A stretch of 64,000 bases of DNA. Source: Arion vulgaris. Lineage: Eukaryota > Mollusca > Gastropoda > Stylommatophora > Arionidae. Under the pieces are notes generated by a model. That model did not search any database. It had not been told where the DNA came from and worked only from the letters and a program-made list of their open reading frames with translations. Location of the stretch: positions 70,105,043 to 70,169,042 of the forward strand of contig CM036756.1 of assembly GCA_020796225.1 (NCBI GenBank), in the 5' to 3' direction. Below, piece after piece: positions 11,981 through 22,739 of the stretch (position 1 is the first letter of the stretch; each line of letters opens with the position of its first letter). The position numbers were made by a program, and so were the translations under genes.

Positions 11981-12600
11981 ATCTGAATTCCATCCCCGAG
12001 TATTTATACCAGACTGGCACTACGCAATCTATATCCCCCGAAAGATCTAGATAGGAATTGTTTAATTCAACTACTACGTTCATTAAACTCAACTTAATTT
12101 CATTGGTCTGTTTATTTCAACCTACCAATAATTTGCTCCCTTGTTTACCAGGCTGCTCAGTATAATCAGATCATCTCTTCTCGAACATGGTTCCATAAAA
12201 TAGTAAACATGGAATTTTCCTATCTGTCTTTAATTCATCGTCATTTCCAAAATTGCGTTGTTACCAAACCTTCTATCTACGAGTACATCGTTGAATAATA
12301 CCCGGATATCACGTGATGTTAACTACACAATACATTTCCAAATTGCGTCCAATTTTCTTAGGTACACTTTTTTCTTTCTCCTAGACTTGCTAAGATTTTA
12401 TTATATAGCCTGGTCATTCCTTCCTTGCTTGCATTTCACTAGAAATTTATCTTTACTTATTATCTCCTGGTATAACCTCACTACTACATTCACTGCAAAG
12501 TCTATTGACGTAAAGGACATGCTCTGCAACGTATGGGTTCAGTTCACAAGTGCACAAACCCTGTCTTATCAATTGTAACCTCTATGTAGGTGTGACTTCT
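11979..12600. other. Intergenic DNA, no gene seen
   Basis: Unique-looking AT-rich sequence. A 106-codon plus frame at 12258-12578 has no recognisable motif. Confidence 0.45.
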
Positions 12601-12808
12601 TGATCTTTTGTATTGTGTTCCAGATTCTGAGAACGAAGGTCTGTTGTATTGTGTTCCAGATGCTGAGAATGATGGTCTTTTGTATTGTGTTCCAGATTCT
12701 AAGAACGAAGGTCTGTTGCATTGTGTTCCTGATGCTGAGAACGATGGTCTGTTGTATTGTGTTCGAAATTCTGAAAATAATTGTCCGTTGTATTGTGTTC
12801 GACAGAAG
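12601..12808 (+). repeat. 36-bp repeat encoding a 12-residue motif
   Basis: About six units of TTGTATTGTGTTCCAGAT-type sequence. The plus frame from 12608 reads LLYCVPD(S/A)EN(E/D)G repeatedly. Units alternate S..E and A..D, so the true repeat may be a 72-bp dimer. The frame is about 67 codons, has no ATG at its start and ends in a stop near 12811. It is either a non-coding minisatellite or a small repeat exon. Confidence 0.85.
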
Positions 12809-12811
12809 TAG

Positions 12812-13765
12812 ATAATTGTCTGTTATGTACGTGACAATAGTCTTTTCGATCTGCTATTAAGTTCACCATCTGCTTCCATTGTTACCTACATTCTTCTTTT
12901 AATGTAGCTTTATATTTATAATAGCAGATGTCCTTTTCAATGTGTTAGAGAGATCCATCATTCCTTTCCAAGACATGATTCTTTTTATTTCCTATTTAGT
13001 CACGGTATTCTTGATTCTATTTCAATACTGTTGTATTTTTTGTGACTGTGCTGGAGTGCAGTACATATTCAATAAAATGGGTTTTCCCATCATCAATGGT
13101 GACGATTTCATTATTTATTTGACATAAAAGATATGAGAATGTTACAGTTATTCCCTACATATGTCAACATTGAACAATTTGTAGAAAGTTCTATATAACT
13201 ATCGAGTGAATGTTTCAAACCAATGCTACAATATAATGGACAGAAAGACGAGCAGACGAATATAAAAAAAAATAGAAAATCGATTTCTTCAAATCGGAAG
13301 GTAATATGCACTACAAAAAGTAATCGAAATATAAAGCACATAATGGCACATTTATGATAAACCTAACGGTTTTTATGCATTGTTATTTCACGCACTGAGT
13401 GATTGTCTATTTGTGTATGGAGAAGAAGATTGACGCGATGTGGTTTGCTGGAAGAACAATGATTTCGGAGAATTGTTCCCACATAGAAAATACTCTTTGT
13501 TTCAATAAGCAACAGATTATAAAATGCAGCTAAAAGTACAAAAGGGCAGGTATTGATCTTGCAGTGAAAGACCACGGGAAGTTATGAAGAATAGAGCTGG
13601 AAATAGATAACAAGATCAAGAGAAAAACATAGAAACACTTCTTAATGAGAATTGTTAGATATGAAAACAGATTTAAGACAATTCACATAATGATAATTTG
13701 AAAGACATCATAGCAGACATAAAGATATATTGAAGACAAGTCACATATATCACAATTTACTGAGT
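12812..13765. other. Intergenic DNA, no gene seen
   Basis: AT-rich sequence with only short frames and no recognised element. Confidence 0.5.
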
Positions 13766-13769
13766 TCGA

Positions 13770-13850
13770 TTAATTATTTTATTGACTGATTGATTGATTG
13801 ATTGATTGATTGGACCATCCTCATTGCACCTCAATGAATAACCTTGGGTG
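13770..13850 (-). mobile_element. SINE-F 3' end with (TGAT)n tail
   Basis: (TGAT)n at 13783-13811 is followed by CCATCCTCATTGCACCTC and GAATAACC, a diverged form of the SINE-F 3' terminus. A short (GACGTT)n run lies downstream at 13974-13995. Confidence 0.6.
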
Positions 13851-14029
13851 CCCCAATTAGATTGGTTAGACTGAAGAATCTTGACACATAACATTACCAA
13901 AAAGGAAACAAATTTCCGAAACGGAGAGATTGATTCGATAGAGATACAAGTAGAGATCTCAAACAGAATTGCTCTGACGTTGACGTTGACGTTGACCAAG
14001 AATCAGTAAACAAAGAATCCTGATCTAGT

Positions 14030-14400
14030 AAACTCAATTCTTATGTGCGTGATCCGGGTTCCGTTTCACAGTGGGCGTTGACTATTTTTCCGACAATAAC
14101 GGCTCTCAAATCGACCCTGCCACAGTTGGGTACCAGGAAAAAGCACTTTGAAGTAGTTCGGACGACGTGATGTTGAACATATCACTTATCCGGAGTCCCA
14201 AAAACAACAGTAAAATTCATGATAAAAATTGGTTCATCAGTCTAGGCCGGGAACGCAAGAGAGAGATATCACTTATCGTGCGCCGACTGTCAAAAATGCG
14301 TGTAGTTACAGCCAACTATAAACGTATGAGTTTATAGTTGGCTGTGATCTAGCACTGTATTCCCAATATACCACGAGGTATGAAAAAGAGTTTTTAACTT
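14030..14400 (+). mobile_element. SINE-G copy 2 with inserted hairpin
   Basis: It shares GGTTCC.TTTCACAGTGG, TGGGTACCAGG, the CACTGTATT.CCCAATAT block and TATGAAAAAGAG with the copy at 35110. A perfect hairpin at 14308-14345 interrupts it. Confidence 0.65.
14308..14345. repeat. Perfect 16-bp inverted repeat with 6-nt loop
   Basis: The arm ACAGCCAACTATAAAC (14308-14323) and its exact reverse complement (14330-14345) flank the loop GTATGA. One arm plus loop recurs at 2593-2612, so this is a dispersed tiny palindromic element rather than chance. Confidence 0.9.
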
Positions 14401-14642
14401 TTTTTTTTTTAAATCCAGCTAGAGATGTTTTTGAGAACTTTGTAAGCATGGCGTCTTATCTGAAACTATTTAAGCAAATAGATTCGTTCGATTAGCAATT
14501 TCATAATCAAGATAATATATATATGAAGTGTTTGTATTACCTTAAGTATTCGATATATGTGCACTGTGTAAAGTAAAGTATGATTAGATTTCGTATAGAA
14601 CATAGAATCTCTCTCTCTCTCGCTTTCTTTCTCTCTTTAAAT

Positions 14643-14755
14643 CCGGGGTTTTAAAGTCGAAGGATTGACTTCATTGCACCGGGTTTTACCCCATACGGGC
14701 TCGGCCCCTCTTCGCAGAAATAGCACGCTACCTGCTGAGAGCATTTCAGGGTTAA
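14643..14755 (-). mobile_element. SINE-B copy 2, 3' part only
   Basis: Family markers CATTGCACCGGGTTTTACCCC and GCAGAAATAGCACGC(T/C)ACCTGC are present; the tRNA-like head is missing. It abuts the (GA)n tail of the LINE below. CT-rich runs flank it at 14605-14637. Confidence 0.8.
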
Positions 14756-14762
14756 ACCCTTG

Positions 14763-15043
14763 CTCTCTCTCTCTCTTATGTCCTTTTAACTGGGTTGGGG
14801 CATAATCCCTCAACCAACTCATACCATGTCTTCCTATCTTTAGCTATAACCCGTAACTCCTACCAGATCTTCAGTATATCGCTAATCTCTGCCTCCAGAT
14901 ATCTTCTCAGTGTATTTCTAGGCTTTCCTCTCTTTTGCTTTCCATATTGGTTAAAGTAAAGGGCTCATCTTGTTATATTCCTCTCTACTTTTTTCAAGGT
15001 ATGTCCTAACCAGCACCATTATCTTTTCTTCACCTCTTGGTTC
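14763..15043 (-). mobile_element. RTE-like LINE ORF2 C-terminus, downstream half
   Basis: With frameshifts, the minus strand reads a post-RT tail: a VRTYLEKSREE-like block, then an RNTLRR-like block, and finally WYELVEGLCPNPVKRT ending at a TAA (14776-14778). The stop is followed at once by (GA)n at 14763-14776, so there is almost no 3' UTR. That layout, with a simple-repeat tail, is typical of RTE-type LINEs. The ORF is broken. It continues at 16127-16500, beyond the inserted element. Confidence 0.8.
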
Positions 15044-16126
15044 TCTCTCTCTCTCTCTCTTGATCGTTCCTTTTCGGCCATTTTGAACATTCTTATTGTG
15101 ATATATAAACAATCTTTGCCAAGAACATATTTTTACGTCACATCTTCAGTACCATTTGGAGTTCTAGTGCTTGTCCTCGACGACGTGTACGATTTCAACC
15201 ACCGTTTACTGGGTTCGCTCTCCGTTAGCCTTTGGCTGTCCCCAGCCGACCTGCAAGGCGGCAGGTTGCTATTTTCTTTTAAGGTAGCGACCCTTAGACG
15301 ACCTACCCTCCCGGGTTGTTGAGCGTCATCTGCCAAGGTTACCTGTCTTTATTTGGACTACTTGGTTTGCCTGTCATCCAGTTTTGTGTACGGTTTACTC
15401 CGCTAGCCTTTAATTGTCCCAAATCAAACTACAAGGCAGTAGTAGTTCCCTGTGAGCGGAAACGCGTACTGGATTCAAGCCTCTGCTGGGCTTTCCAGTT
15501 TTTCTGCACATTTGGGTTGTCCGTTCACCCCTACGCTTGCGATACCCCTTCGTCGCTCCACCATCAGCACCGTGCACGTCTGCCCCACCGGTGGGCTCAC
15601 CCGTGTATCGTTCGCATGCGTGTTTGCTCTACCCCTGTGCCCGCCCACCATGTCTATTAGTTCTCACCGTGCACACATTCACCATGCTTCTAGATTGTCC
15701 GCACACTGAGCTCAACTCGGACCCTACCTCAGGGCTCCGAGTTTCGCCTCATTGGGCCCACGTGAAACTCACCTCGGGCCCGGTGGTGGGCGCCCGAGTT
15801 TCACCCCACACGGGCCCTCGTCTGTTCTCTGGATGCAACCCTCATCCCTTTATGAATATCCGTTCAGCTTTTCCCATCGGCAGGAGAGATGTGCATTAAA
15901 AGTCACTCTGGGACTCCGCTCGTCTGTGTTGCAAGCGGATCTCATCTAACGTGACTACTTCTACATCACTACCTATACCAGAGTAGCTCTCCTTCGATCC
16001 CTACCCGCTTAGCCAGACAGGAACCATTGTCTGTTTCCAAGGTCAACACGTAGAGGTGGGGTAGGATCTTTATTAGTGCCAGCTCACTAATCCTGGCGCG
16101 CCGTTACCCCTTTGCGCCTTTGACCC
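15044..16126 (-). mobile_element. 1.08-kb GC-rich retroposon with (GA)n tail, nested in a LINE
   Basis: A 13-bp direct repeat CACCTCTTGGTTC flanks this block exactly (15031-15043 and 16127-16139). On the minus strand it ends in (GA)n at 15044-15060. About 70 bp before that it carries TTCTTGGCAAAGATTG...AAAATGG, recognisably the SINE-C/D/E tail. The upstream 0.95 kb is far more GC-rich than its surroundings (for example around 15560-15800 and 16090-16125) and contains two diverged sub-repeats centred near 15230 and 15410. The only minus frame above 60 codons, 15336-15133, starts at TTG, is polar and ends just before the shared tail. I recognise no protein. It is probably non-autonomous, or an internally deleted LINE. 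Confidence 0.85.
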
Positions 16127-16500
16127 CACCTCTTGGTTCAATAGCATATGTCTTGTTCTCTCCATTAGCTCCTTACTTGTGACCCTATCATACCAGCTCA
16201 GTCCCTTTATTCTCCACAGAAACAAGTTAATGAATGTTTGCAGTTTATGCGTTATTTTTTTAGTCGCTCTCCGTGTTTCTGACCCCTACAGCAGAACTGC
16301 TTTAACATTGAGTTAAATATCCTAATTTTTGTTCTAGATTTCTTTAGACTTACATAGTTTTCCTAGTGCAATGAAAGCCCCTCTTGCCTTATGTATTCTT
16401 ATTCTGTCATCTCCATCTGTTCCTCTCTCTTTGTCTACATTGCTGACCAAGTATGTTTATGATTCTATCTCAAGAAGTGAAGAACTTTCAACGTCTTGCT
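16127..16500 (-). mobile_element. RTE-like LINE ORF2 C-terminus, upstream half
   Basis: The minus strand reads, across frame breaks, a block resembling thumb-to-tail sequence: a GTDGDDRIRIHKARGAFIAL-like block, KIRIFNS, then a block ending near WYDRVTSKELMERTR. It joins the fragment at 14763-15043 once the nested 1.08-kb insertion is ignored. Several stops mark it as dead. Confidence 0.75.
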
Positions 16501-17380
16501 TCTAAACATTTATATTTAAGAAATAAACTGTTTTCTTTTAGAGAAATGTCAACAGAAAAGTTACAAACAAAAACGAGTGCATAACTAAGTCTGTCATTCT
16601 TTAATGTTGTTGTATAATTATTTCGTTGTACTAAAATATGACTAAAACTTTTTTCTCACTCCAAATAAAATGTGTCACGCGGTATGAGAGTATATCGTTT
16701 ATAGAAGTTTCCATTCTTCTACTGTCCTGGGCATGCTAGTGTTTGTGGCAATGAAAGAACGAACAGGCTTGCATCGACAATATTATTTATCGTCGGGGAA
16801 TTTAGTATGGATATGAGATACGTTCTTCGGTCTCTTGACGACCTTTAGTTTGATAAGGACACTAAAATTGATGTTGAATCTATCTAGTGATCATAAGAGT
16901 TTGAAACTACACGTTGTAGAAGTAAAACTGGATGCTTGAGAGGCAGAGAGAGGATTTGTTTAACCAGCGAACCACATGAGTCATGAGTATACATACCCTT
17001 TGATATCTGTTGGGGGAGATTGAACACTTATGGGTCAGCCTGAAATGATATGATGTTGATACAGTATCCAATTACCAGTAACTAATGATTATTGTTTTTC
17101 AAATTGTTGAAACTCCATGCCAGCTCCTCTCTCCAACCCTTACATACTAAACTTGATTAAACCTACCATGTACAAGAGATCTTCAGCAAAGCATGACGGA
17201 ACTACTCTCTCAAGAGATTCAACAGTAACAGTTACTGTACAGACTACGATCAATAAATAAACAGTGTACATGTATTAAGAGTGTACAGACTACGTACACA
17301 TTTTTTGTTTGCTATAATTGTCCACTTGACATACATAGACAATACAACAGAAGATATTTTCAGCAGAACACAATTTACAA
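16501..17380. other. Intergenic DNA, no gene seen
   Basis: AT-rich sequence with no recognised element. Confidence 0.5.
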
Positions 17381-17385
17381 TCGTG

Positions 17386-17453
17386 AAATTGCGTGTGACA
17401 AACTACACTGAAATGTCAGAAATTGCGTGTGACAAACTACACTAAAATGTCAG
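17386..17453. repeat. 34-bp tandem duplication
   Basis: AAATTGCGTGTGACAAACTA begins two adjacent copies with one substitution. Confidence 0.9.
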
Positions 17454-17485
17454 AAACAAGAGATCAATATAGAACATGTGGTATA

Positions 17486-17660
17486 TTCTTCTTCTTCTTC
17501 ATCTTCTTCTTACGTTCCCCCGCTATGAATTCAGGGGTAGTCAGGGCCCCTGGTACTGGCGCTTCTGACTGATTTTTGCGTGAAGACCTGCTTTTCTTAT
17601 TATCAGTGTCCCCCGTCATACAGGCGTGCCTCCTCCGACTTCAGAGGTATGTGTTATATA
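17486..17660 (-). mobile_element. SINE-J, (GAA)n-tailed
   Basis: On the minus strand a body with CTGAAGTCGGAGGAGGCACG ends in CGTAAGAAGAAG followed by a GAA-rich tail. Part of the body recurs at 30055-30140. No tRNA-like box was identified. Confidence 0.55.
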
Positions 17661-17734
17661 AAGTAAAAAAAAAAAAAAAAATCAAAAGTTCTTTCAACAT
17701 CTAGTATATTTGTATAAACTGTGGGGATCTTTGG

Positions 17735-17890
17735 TTAGTTGGTACTCAACTGATACCACAGCACTTCGGACAGAGCCACGGGTGCTCAGTCTCCCCAGCA
17801 CATGTCGAAGGATATGCATATTGACGATTACTGTGGCAAGCTGAGTAAACACACCTATCACTCTGCTCTGCTGCTCCTCATGCAGTCATG
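17735..17890 (+). repeat. Interspersed repeat R1, copy 1
   Basis: GGTGCTCAGTCTCCCC, CGAAG(G/A)(A/G)TATGCATA and AAACACACCT.TCACTCTGC are shared in order with 35655-35800. The class is unknown. Confidence 0.65.
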
Positions 17891-18085
17891 TATGTCGTCA
17901 CGTTATTTGACTGTTTCGATCACCAACGGAAGTATATGTCAGTTTACTCAATCTTTCTTCTCTCATTTTCAAGTAGTGTTCTCTGGTGATTTGTGGATAT
18001 CTGAGAAGATCTGTCTATCGAGAGATGAAATCTTCTACTTATAGAGAGTGAGTCGGTTGCACTATTCACCACGTTTTTCTTTAGT

Positions 18086-18375
18086 AGTCTTATCTTATCT
18101 TATCTTAACCACATTTGCCGTGAAGCGTCGCGGGGAGAGTTAGTTTCCTATCTTGTGCCAGGTGTGTTGCGCTTGACGTTGTTAGTCCATGCCTTTGCAG
18201 AGACTCTGAGATGTTATCTATCCATCGTGTTATTGACCTGCCTCGTGCTCTGCGCCCTGAATGTCGATTATTATAGGCACGTGATGGTAGTAAATGTGGT
18301 TCCATTCTCATTAGATGGCCGAACCACTTGAGTCTTTTCTTCTCGATGTACTGTATGCATGGTATAGTACCAACG
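18086..18375 (-). mobile_element. LINE ORF2 C-terminus with (GATAA)n tail
   Basis: The minus strand is open over about 80 codons: YIEKKRLKWFGHLMRMEPH, then SGRRARGRSITRWIDNI and a LAQDRK motif, typical of the post-RT tail of endonuclease-RT LINEs. The stop TAA is followed directly by (GATAA)n at about 18088-18107. It is 5'-truncated, and this segment has no internal stop. Confidence 0.85.
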
Positions 18376-18424
18376 ATGCTTCTTTAGTAGTATCCCACGT
18401 AAAGTAACCTTCAATTGCTGACCC

Positions 18425-18762
18425 ATCTCACTTAGGGTGGTAGTACGTTGCTATGATGGTAGTACGTTGGTCATTAAGCTGACCCATTTTACGAGGGTGG
18501 TAGTACGTTGGTCATCAAGCTGACCCATTTTACTAGGATATTAGTACGTTGGTCATTAAGCTGACCCATTTTACTAGGGTGGTAGTACGTTGGTCATTAA
18601 GCTGACCCATTTTACTAGGGTGGTAGTACGGTGGTCATCAAGCTGACCCATTTTACTAGGGTGGTAGTACGGTGGTCATCAAGCTGACCCATTTTACTAG
18701 GGTGGTAGTACGGTGGTCATCACGCTGACCCATTTTACTAGGGGTGGTAGTAAGTTGGTCAT
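18425..18762. repeat. 41-bp minisatellite, about 8 copies
   Basis: The unit is GGGTGGTAGTACG(T/G)TGGTCA, then TTAAGCTGACCCATTTTACTA. Copies toward 3' share the TACGGTGG variant, so variants are spatially clustered. Confidence 0.93.
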
Positions 18763-19045
18763 CAACTATGATGTCAAGACGATGAATCGTTTTGAGCCTG
18801 AAAATCATGAGCAATACATTATTGTCTATTTAATTACAGTCATTTTATTTATATCAATATGTCTCTTCCCTTCACATCGTTTGTCTCTTCTAATAAAGTA
18901 ATTTTGTCCTTTTTTAATATCAGTTTTTCTGTGACTAGTTGTTCTTCTGATGATTCCTACTTAGGTAATATATCCGCTTTATCATTCCCATGTGTATTTG
19001 AGATCAAGTGATCCAGTACATAGTTGTGAATGGTGAATACTAATG
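18763..19045. other. Intergenic DNA, no gene seen
   Basis: AT-rich sequence between the 41-bp array and a SINE-F remnant. Confidence 0.45.
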
Positions 19046-19118
19046 ATTGATTGATTGATTGATTGATAGTACCATCATCATTGCACTTTGGTGAGTAACC
19101 ATGTGTGCTCTACTACAT
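19046..19118 (-). mobile_element. SINE-F 3' end with (TGAT)n
   Basis: (TGAT)n then ACCATCATCATTGCACTTTGGTG, the SINE-F 3' terminus. The rest is absent. Confidence 0.75.
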
Positions 19119-19429
19119 GATTGAATACTAAATGTTACCCGCTCTCTCTAAGTATGGATATTTCATCTCTCGACAGGGCAGATCTGCTCCGGATACCCAA
19201 AAAGCACTACATGACACTAATCGAAAATGAGAAAGGAAAGATTGAGTTGAGTCTTGGTGTAAAAGATTTTACAAAGTTGGTAAATATCTACTCCGTAACC
19301 TTCTTGATGATTTTAAATACAGATCCGTCAGTATAGACAACTATCCATTTTTGGGGATTAACATCAGTTGTTTTCTGAGATTCTCACAAAGGACTAACTG
19401 AGTTTAAGCGTTTGTTGTTTCATCTAGAA

Positions 19430-19830
19430 ATGTTGCTTTTTAGTTTCTGATATCTGTATGATCACATATAAACTATTGAGTCTTAGCACTGGCAGTAATA
19501 CTTTTAGTGGAAATTTTAATCGAATCTTGGGAATCGCCAAATATGGTGCTGTAACAACACAAACGGAACTCGCATAGCTGAGAATCGTCGTACTGTTGAG
19601 GCACAGAGAAACGAGCTGAGAATCGTCGTACTGTTGAGGCACAGAGAAACGAGCAGCGCGCAAAGACATAACACACAACACACACATGTCTAACATTGTT
19701 CGTGTATCTGTGATATGGGATTGTGTTCTTGATTAGAATCTACAGAAAAGGTGTAAGAACACACGTCTCAGACTATTGTCATCATCGCTCGCAATGGACG
19801 GCTATTATATACAACTCGTTTAATTAGTAC
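19430..19830 (+). mobile_element. LINE ORF2 C-terminal relic
   Basis: It shares the CTGAGAATCGTC.T..(T/C)GTTGA.GCACAGA block and downstream CACACAACAC..ACGTGTCTAAC-like sequence with the LINE relic at 42711. The frame is broken. A 38-bp block around 19575-19650 is tandemly duplicated. Confidence 0.65.
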
Positions 19831-19924
19831 AGGGAAAATGGCAAAGAATTGTACTTTGATTTCCCCCCCAAATCCATGTAATGAAGTTTAGTACTTTGAT
19901 ATCTCTAACATTTTTATTCAGACG

Positions 19925-20086
19925 CAGGGGCGGCTCGTGATCATCTTTGTTTGTGGGGCCAGACAGAAATTTTCGGAAATATCATAGTTTCGTTTAGGTT
20001 ATATTTTAATGTATAAAATAATAAATACACGTTACACCTTATTTTTGTGGGGTCCGGCCCCACTGGCCCTTAATGAGCCGCCACTG
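19925..20086. mobile_element. hAT-type MITE, 162 bp, 8-bp TSD
   Basis: The termini are CAGGGGCGGCTCGTG and GAGCCGCCACTG, imperfect inverted repeats. A perfect 8-bp direct repeat TTCAGACG flanks it (19917-19924 and 20087-20094). An 8-bp TSD with CAG...CTG ends is diagnostic of the hAT superfamily. It has no coding capacity. A homologous copy is at 50365. Confidence 0.92.
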
Positions 20087-20094
20087 TTCAGACG

Positions 20095-20545
20095 TCATTA
20101 CGTGTTACTATCTGTATGGTACAGCAGTCAATAATGCTGCAGTAAAACCTTTCATTCAATTGGAAAATAACATTATATCCGTTAGCTGTGAATGTGTAAA
20201 ATACTTCCAATTGTAATGATAGTGGGAACGAACTGCTGTCAAATTATATGATACAAGCCAATATATAAGCTCGAATCATGGTAGTTTTAGAGAGTACATT
20301 TTGGATATAGTGGATTGTTGTACAGCCATTTTTGGGTGGATAATTTTTCGAAATGGCAAAGGATTTTTATAACCTTTTTATAAGGATTTTCGAAGGGTTC
20401 TAAATGAGTTGTCTTTGACCCGTTTTGTGGGTGCTTACTGCGCCGAGTGTATCCTTATGTTCATATTTTAGACTTTGTCTAGCTTTTCTTCTTTCCTTTT
20501 GTTTGCTTGAAACATTGTTTATATATTTAATATTGTCTCTTGTAT
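20095..20545. other. Intergenic DNA, no gene seen
   Basis: AT-rich sequence; the right part may be the 3' region of the LINE relic that follows on the minus strand. Confidence 0.4.
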
Positions 20546-20549
20546 AAAA

Positions 20550-20890
20550 TCGAGAGATTCGTGTTGTTTTATTTAAAATGTTGTTTTACTAGGCCAGTGA
20601 GTTTGCCTCAGTATATCATATTGTGTACATACTTTAAGTATGTGCTCTGCAGTCTGGGATATCTGTCCACATGTACACATAACTGTATTGAATTTTGTAT
20701 ACACGTGATTAAGGAGTTGATTGTATCTTGTTCTCAGGCTCAGAATGATAACTTTGTTCAGCTTTCTTAAGTTTGACTTGATTTCTGTAAATGTGGAGAA
20801 GCAGAAATATTCCATAATTGGTGTTAGGTGCACCTGTATATATTTGCTTCCGAAAACTTAATGTATCGGTCACGTTCCCACCGCTGGAAT
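20550..20890 (-). mobile_element. I/Jockey-like LINE C-terminal relic (Cys/His motif)
   Basis: The minus frame 20833-20573 reads a block with LRTRYNQLLNHVYTKF, then CTCGQISQTAEHILKVC and LRQTHWPS. The CxCG...TxEHIL..C signature is characteristic of the C-terminal region of I/Jockey-type LINE proteins. The relic at 45590 carries the same motif. It is truncated at both ends. Confidence 0.8.
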
Positions 20891-21137
20891 TCTTTAAAAG
20901 TCGAAGCAACGACCTCATTGTACCGGGTTTTACCCCATATGGCTAGGTCCCTCTCCACAGAAACGGCACGCCACCTGCCGAGATTATTGTACAAAGTACA
21001 AACTCCGTAGCTCCAACAATCCTAATGGTCTTTGGTAAAAACTGCGATCGTGAACAGAACGGCGCGGTCCGAATTCGAACCAACGACCTTCGACTCGCAA
21101 GGCAAGGGTTTAACCATTTAACCACACAGACCCACAA
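20891..21137 (-). mobile_element. SINE-B copy 3
   Basis: Full-length order on the minus strand: TGTGTGGTTAAATGGTTAAA (A box), a B-box relic GGTTCGAATTCGG, the ACGGAGTTTGTAC body and the GGTAAAACCCGGTACAATGAGG end. Clear TSDs were not found. Confidence 0.85.
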
Positions 21138-21397
21138 CTAGAAGTCTTTGAATATCTCTTCTATATCATTGTTACTGTTCTGTAATTCGGCAGATTCTTC
21201 ATTGTATTTGAAAATAAATAATATACACGGTTTATTTATGTTTTCCATAAATCTCAACCAAATAACTAATAACAATGTTATCATTAAAACTGAACCAAAA
21301 ATGTACATTGCAATAAAAATTACATTCATTTCGCTAATATTTACAAAAAGGAACCCAAAAATCATAACAAAACAGGATTGGGAAAATCAATGAAAGA
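21138..21397. other. Intergenic DNA, no gene seen
   Basis: AT-rich spacer. Two short opposing frames here have no recognisable motif. Confidence 0.45.
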
Positions 21398-22492
21398 CAA
21401 ACTCATAAATATCAACAACAAAAGTCGCTATCAACATGATTCTTTTTTGTTCTTTAATAATAATAATAATAATAAATAATAATAACAATAATAATAGCAA
21501 TAAAAACATAAATATCAACAACAAAAGTCACTATCAACATGATTCTTTTTTGTTCTTTAATTAATAATAATAATAAATAATAATAACAATAATAATAGCA
21601 ATAAAAACATAAATATCAACAACAAAAGTCACTATCAACATGATTCTTTTTTGTTCTTTAATAAACAATAATAAATAATAATAATAAATAATAATAATAA
21701 ATAATAATAATAAATAATAATAATAAATAATAATAATACTAACAATAATAATAGCAATAAAAACATAAATATCAACAACAAAAGTCACTATCAACATGAT
21801 TCTTTTTTGTTCTTTAATAAACAATAATAAATAATAATAATAAATAATAATAATAAATAATAATAATAAATAATAATAATAAATAATAATACTAACAATA
21901 ATAATAGCAATAAAAACATAAATATCAACAACAAAAGTCACTATCAACATGATTCTTTTTTGTTCTTTAATAAACAATAATAAATAATAATAATAAATAA
22001 TAATAATAAATAATAATAATAAATAATAATAATAAATAATAATAATACTAACAATAATAATAGCAATAAAAACATAAATATCAACAACAAAAGTCGCTAT
22101 CAACATGATTCTTTTTTGTTCTTTAATAATAATAATAATAAATAATACTAACAATAATAATAGCAATAAAAACATAAATATCAACAACAAAAGTCGCTAT
22201 GAACATGATTCTTTTTTGTTCTTTGATTAATAATAATAAATAATAATACTAACAATAATAATAGCCATAAAAACATAAATATCAACAACAAAAGTCACTA
22301 TCAACATGATTCTTTTTTGTTCTTTAATAATAATAATAAATAATAATAATACTAACAATAATAATAGCAATAAAAACATAAATATCAACAACAAAAGTCG
22401 CTATGAACATGATTCTTTTTGTTCTTTAAAAACAATAATAAATAATAATAATACTAACAATAATAATAGCAATAAAAACATAAATAATAATA
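21398..22492. repeat. Compound macrosatellite with (AAT)n spacers
   Basis: A core of about 68 bp (TAGCAATAAAAACATAAATA, then TCAACAACAAAAGTC, then TGATTCTTTTTTGTTCTTTA) recurs about nine times. Copies are separated by (AAT)n/(AATAAT)n stretches of variable length, so the overall spacing varies. The 209-codon minus frame through it is a repeat artefact. Confidence 0.95.
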
Positions 22493-22739
22493 AAGTCATC
22501 TCATTGGCGTCCAGGGATTATTTGATGAAATAACCAACACAAAAGTTAGTCCCTACAAAGCTCTCTCTTCTTTGAGAGATGGACGAGTGTTTGGAAAACT
22601 CCTTTCTTGATCAATCCTTGATGTTACCAGTCAATACAATGCTTTGTCTACCTACCTCTTCTACTGCTATCAACTATTCCGGATTGTTATAGAGGGGGAC
22701 GTCATATATGATCATATATCCGAACCATGCGATCTTACG

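Noticed and set aside
12258..12578. 106-codon plus frame
   Set aside because: Low-complexity hydrophobic translation with no motif; not supported as a gene.
15316..15949. Overlapping plus-strand frames of 85-120 codons in the GC-rich block
   Set aside because: They overlap one another in different frames and lie antisense to the retroposon's orientation; high GC lowers stop frequency.
21561..22190. 209-codon minus-strand open frame
   Set aside because: It is the translation of the (AAT)n-containing macrosatellite; sequence repeats explain the frame and composition.
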